A DNA stretch of 64,000 bases from Liquidambar formosana (taxonomy: Eukaryota; Streptophyta; Magnoliopsida; Saxifragales; Altingiaceae): assembly GCA_039720395.1 (NCBI GenBank), contig CM077831.1, positions 8,916,333 through 8,980,332 of the forward strand, in the 5' to 3' direction. The number at the start of each line of letters is the position of its first letter. The first letter of the stretch is position 1. The notes beneath the pieces were generated by a model that was not told the DNA's origin, searched no databases, and was given only the letters and a program-made list of their open reading frames with translations. This document shows positions 52,201 through 58,200 of this stretch, piece after piece. The translations under genes were made by a program, and so were the position numbers.

Positions 52201-55200
52201 TAATTTTTGGGGGCTTAAGTAATATATAGTTGGAAGTGTGGTCACTTCAGAAATAAAACAAAAGGAGGACCAAAGTGCAAACAAAAACATAAAAGATATA
52301 AAAGCATCTGGGTTCTTCTATCAATTCGATAGAAACCCTTTTGAGTGAGAAAGCGCATCAGCCACCCACCGTCGGCAACGTCTCCAACACCACCTCCGAC
52401 TTGACTCCGGCAAGGAGGTATGCATACCCTCCTCTCTCTCTCTCTTCCTTCTTCTCTCTCTCTATCTCTTCCTCTCTTTTTTGTTCCCAGTCGAATCTCT
52501 CTCTCTCTCTGTCACTTCCTCTCTTCTTCTTCCAAGTCGAATCTCTCCCTCTCTCTTCTCTTCTCTCTTCTCTCTTCTTCTTCTTCTTCTTCTTCTTCTC
52601 AGCCGTGTCCGATTATTCAGAGCCGTATCTGCCACGAATCCCATACCTGTACCCGTGTCGTGTTGACATGGGTACCTTGGGGTAAAGTGGCGAGTCCGTG
52701 TAACAAAGAAGAGTCAAAATACCAAACATAGGTGCAAAAGACTGTCGTAGCTACAGTTCACAGTTTAAACCTCTTGTAAATCAATCTTACTTGGTCCATA
52801 TGGGTCGTGGGGTCTTATATGGGCCTGAGGCATGCCCGAAGGGTTTCCTTGTAAAAAGAAAAGAATATAAGAAGATAAAATTTTGTTAACAAAATTTGCT
52901 TGTATGATTGAAGCAGTGAGCTTCACGTGAGTGGAGTTTTTTGGATGTACATCTATATTTTATGGGGACAAGTGAACGGAAAAAACTTGCAAGATGATAG
53001 GCTCATGGAAAACCAAGCAACCTCCCACTTACATATTGATAATCACCACGAGATCAGGAAAGTAGGCTTCTATTGATTCTTGATTCCTAAGAATACTGAA
53101 TAATAGGTAAGAAAAAACTCTCACCATATAACAAAAACTTCAATAATAATGTCTGCCATAAGGCTACAACCTAATTTATAGAAATCTAATTTCAAGAAAT
53201 GGGAAATAGACATGAACTAGGAAAGTACTAACCAAATGAAATAGTTACAGAAAAATGAAATAACTAGGAAAAGGAAAGAATTAAAAAGTTATTTTTTTGT
53301 CAAACAAGTAAACCTAATTCTTGTCAAACAAGAAATAACCAAATAATAATAATAATAATAATAAGGAAAAATTAAGAGGAAGAGAACAATTAGGGAAAAT
53401 AAATAATTTGAAAATTTAAAAATCACGAGGGATCAATCACTAAATATGGTGGATCAATCATTATTGCCGGAGAGGGATCAATTGGTATGCGTGTTGAATT
53501 TTTCTGCCGGGTTGGAGAGGATTGCCCTCGAATTCAGTGTCTTCTTCACAAACATATTGTTGACAACCTCTCCATCTTACTAGGTACTTAGAATATTCTA
53601 GACTTTTTGTCTTTCTTGTACGTGTTCTCCATGCTTACTCAAAAGGCAAAATTTCAACAAAGTAATGTCCAAATAGGATATAAGAATTCTATGATTGCAA
53701 AAAAATTAAAGTAACTTGACCAACCCAATAAAATCATAACATTCAAGCTCTTCAACAATTAAAATTTCAACTCGTAGAGAAGTGACCAACTGAAAATTAC
53801 TTTCTAAATAATTCTGCCCACTTAAATTGTTCTACAGTCGCTAGTGGATTTAGCAGTTGGGTTCATGCTCTCGCTTCACTGCCAATGTAGCGAGTTGGGC
53901 CTACAATGAATATACCTATTGCTGCAGCAGGGTCATGTCCTCGTGAGTGTGGATGTCTACTAAACATTTTTCTATCATCAAATTTTGAAGTTTATTCCAT
54001 CTCTTTTGAAAAATTATTCTCTTATTTTTACATTTGCATTAATACTTTGTTGCACTTTTCCTAATTGAATTTTATGAAATTTTTTATAAGCTTATTTAAG
54101 GTTTGAAATATCACTTTTTAGGACTTCTATGGAACTATGATAATACCTTTCTACTCTTATAATTATGACATTTTATGTGTTCTTTCTTATATCTCTTGAG
54201 TTTTTAGGAATCTTCCTTGTATAGTTATATTGCATTAGACATTTAGATGTTCATTATTACATTTATATTACTTTTATGATGATAAATTTAATAGTTTTTT
54301 TTAGGATTTATATTTGATTCACTTGTATGTACTTCTGATTTTATTTTTAATTACTGATACTCCTCAAGTGAACTAAATACTTTCCATATGTTAGCAATGA
54401 ATTCTTTTAACTCCACCTGAGTTGTGTTTAAAGCCTTATCTTTTTGCAGAATAGAGGGTGAGGTTAGAACTTTGGTTAAATTTTTATGAACAGAATCCTT
54501 AAAAATGATGGCCATATGACCCTAAAGGTTTATGTAGCCCAACTCATTGTAGTTTTAGACTTCAGATATGAATTTGCAAGTGGTGTTAAAATTATGACAG
54601 ATATTTCAAGTACATAAGTATTATAATTATGACGGATGGCCGTGATCAAATGGGATAATCCGGGATATCCCGCACATGATCAAAGCTTTATATATATATG
54701 TATCACAGTTTTAAAACAAGGTACAGGCATTGTGACAGTAACAGTAAAGGTGTAACCAGATGCAGGTATTAGAGTGATACGTAATGGGAATCGTTCACGA
54801 CGGTTGTGAATTTATATGAACTATGTCCCAAACTTGGTGATACCCATATTTTCACTCCAGAATCCTATATGTTGATGTTATTTACTTGTTTTAATGAACA
54901 TTATTCAACCTAAAAAACTGTTCTATGTATGGGTAATGCATTTTATGAAGTTTTTTAAGTCATCTTTGTTTATAATTACTACTTTTCGCTAGCTTCTATA
55001 TAATAAACATGATAATAACAAGTTAGCAACAATTAGAGACTATTTGCGTAAACCTTAACATTTAGTAATATTCAATTGTTCCTACTAGATAAATGAACAT
55101 AAAGCAAATAATAAATTGATCTCCCTACTACATATGAATCAAATTTAATTCAATGGTTGGTTTTACAAAATAAAAGTCATGGGTAAAAATTTGGAGTGCA

Positions 55201-55241
55201 TATTTTGCATCTTCCAATCGGGTGCACCCGATACTAAAAGG

Positions 55242-55278
<37 letters not shown>

Positions 55279-58200
55279 ATCAAAATTAGAATCAAATATA
55301 AATCATTTCTTGTTTAGGAAATACTATAATATGTATTCTTTTATGACGAGAAAACCCTTTAGGCAAACCCCAGGTCTATATAAGACTCCACAAACCTATA
55401 TTGACCAAGTAAGTTGAAGGGCCATGAGAACCATGAAACCTTGTGTGGGTGACCCCAAAAGGTTTAGCAAGAGTCCAACTCAAGACCTCTGTGAATAGTC
55501 CCTTGCCAACTGAGCTACCCCTTGGGGGTATACTATAATGTGTTATTGTTTCTTACTTTCTTGGTTAGTGTAAAACAAATATTTTCATAGAATTTAACTT
55601 GGAGTATGATGTGAATTGTATCTGATTTTTCTTATTAATTATTACTATTACTATCACCACCACCACCACCATTACTATTATTAAAAGTCAAGAGATCTCT
55701 CTTGTTTTTGCTGTTTGGTAATGCTCTGTTTGGTTTCCAAGTGGACAAAGTTGTACAAGTCCTAATTTCTTTTCCTAGAATTCCTTAAACTAAAATGTTA
55801 AATATTATTTCTACTTCCTTTCCTAAGCACTTTCAATCTTATACCTTCCCCTTTTTCTGAGATCCAAACATAGGCTTAGTTTCTCAAGAATTAAATGTAG
55901 CATTAATGGGAGGGTAGCTAAAGATTTTCGAATTACTGCTGCCTTAACCTTAAAGTTCCAGTTCTTAGACTTTTGGTTTCTTGGATTTTGGAATGATAAA
56001 TAATGTCTACAAATGTTCATTTGCATGTAGAGAGAACTTCAACGGGAACTAGAGCAAGCGGAATCAGGAGTCCGACCGTCACGACGTGAATTTTCTTCCT
56101 CCACCCATAGTAGGTATGATTACATCCTAGCCAAAAAAAAAAAAAAAAAAAAAAAAAAGAGAGAAAAGAAAAGGAAGGTATGATTACATCATTTCTCAAG
56201 TTTGCTTATCCTATCGATAATTTTCTGACCATGTAAAGCGTTTATATAAATAATTATGATGACAATGCCCCAACATGTATCCACTTATTTATACCCATTT
56301 TTTGGATTCTTTTTCTCCAAGTCCTTGTATATTGAGATTCTCGAATCCGACTCGTAGAATACGCCTGAACCTGACATTTGCACCCAAGTGCATGTGATAA
56401 AGGCACCAGTTCATATATGGTTATTACAATTACCAAATCTAGACAGACGAATGGTGAGAATCCTATTGACTACACATGCTTTGGGAAAAAGGTATTAAGG
56501 ATGTCTTGTCCCAAGCACAACCCAATACACTCATCAAGTCTTGGACTTTCAAACTCTGAAGTTGATCTTTCCATCTAATATTCTCAAATGACAAATTGAA
56601 TCTAGGAATCCAATTTCCTAGAAGGATGTCCAAGAATCGGTAAACCCTCTCCTTAAGAGATACCTACCCTCAAGCAAGCTGCACCTGGCCCAAGAATCTA
56701 TAGCTGCAAGTTGGACATCCAAGAAGCTCCTCCTTGTACAATACTTGGCAAATAATGAAAGGGACAAAAGAGAATGAAGTTGTTGTAATAGGTGCCAAAA
56801 TTTGATTTGCCAGTAGGAAAGAGCCTGGTTGAACTTCCAGAATTCACGAAAGCCAAGACCACCAAGATGATTGGGCAAGCAAAGATGGCTTTTAGTTTTC
56901 CAATGGATTTTTCCTACTCCATCCCTTAAGGCTCTCACCAAAACAGACAAATGATTCTATTTAAGTCATTGCACAATGAAATAGGGAGCTTGACGGTGGA
57001 TAGAACATAAATGGGAAGACAAGCTAAACTGATTTGGTTAAAGTACATTTACAGGCTTGGGAGTGTTTGAGCTTCCATGATTGAATTCTGTCAAACATTT
57101 TTCTTTGATGTTTGAAAACTACTTTTTGCAGTTGAAATAAAGAGGCAACCTCAAATACGTACCAATTGAAGTTGCTTTGGTAGCGCCCAACAATACCCAC
57201 AATAAGCTGAGAGTTTCAGTCATCCAGATTGGGACTAAAGGCGATGTCTTTCTGGCTGTTTGATGTACTGCCTGGATGCTTGCATGAAAGGTATAGGGTG
57301 TTCTCGAAAGGTAGTGATTACCGCCCATGGTGCGATTAAAGAATAGGAAACAATCATCCACAAAAGAAAGAGGGATTTATGGAAGGGGCACCTGATGCTA
57401 AAGTATTTTCACAACCTAATTGTGATTTTTAGCATTAACCAGGGAAAATGACAGGGTCTCAACAGAAAGAATATAGAGGTATGGGAACTAGGAACTCCCC
57501 CTGGCAAAGACCACAGAATTGTTGAAAAGGGCTAAGAGGAGTACCATTTACAAGAGCAGGATAACATACTGTCGAGACACGCTGTATAGTGGTGAGCTGA
57601 ATCATTTGGGAGGGAACTGTAACTTGACTAGAACTGCCTAGAGAAAATCCCCTGGGATGCAATCATAGGCCTTGCTTAAATATATTTTGAGGGCTGCTAA
57701 ACCCTTGAGGCCCAATTTCTGATCTCTAAGTTTTTTTCTCAGTTCGTGAGGCAAGGAATGTTAACCAAGATGAGGCGGCCCAGTAGAAACATATTCTAAT
57801 GAGGAGAAACTAATTTAGGCATGACTTTCTCAAGTCGGTTAGCTAGGGTCTTGGAAAGAATTTTGTGAATTACACTGCACTGGCTGATGGACCTGAAGGC
57901 CGAAAAAGACTAGGATTAGACTTCTGGGAGATGAGTGTAATTAACCGTCTTCCTTTAGAAAAACCTGAATTTAAAAAGGATTGAATAAACAAACTTACAG
58001 AGGGACCCACCACATGCCAATTACTTCTGATAGAACAGAGCCGAGATACCATCTAGGCCAGCGGCCTTTAACGAACACATTTGAAAAAGAGCTTCTTTAG
58101 GGACCCATACGTCCTTCTCTTATAAATAATTTATATTCTAAACATTAACTTGCTGCTTCACAGTAATGATTTGCTCCAGTTAGTGATGGTTTAGATTTTG

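Larger units (their letters stand above)
49229..56030 (+). other. Intron 21 (6.8 kb), GC-AG type, with Gypsy and SINE insertions
   Basis: The donor is gcaagg and the acceptor GCATGTAG|AGAGAACTTC; phase 0 on both sides joins ERQTQ to RELQREL. It starts with a C25 homopolymer (49254-49278). Listed repeats fill 50061-52880 and 55130-55547. The stretches 52881-55130 and 49280-49780 hold AT-rich sequence without a recognisable gene. Confidence 0.85.

Noticed and set aside
52420..52731. Ser/Leu-rich ORFs around the CT tract
   Set aside because: Low-complexity translations within a hAT element, overlapping in all three frames.
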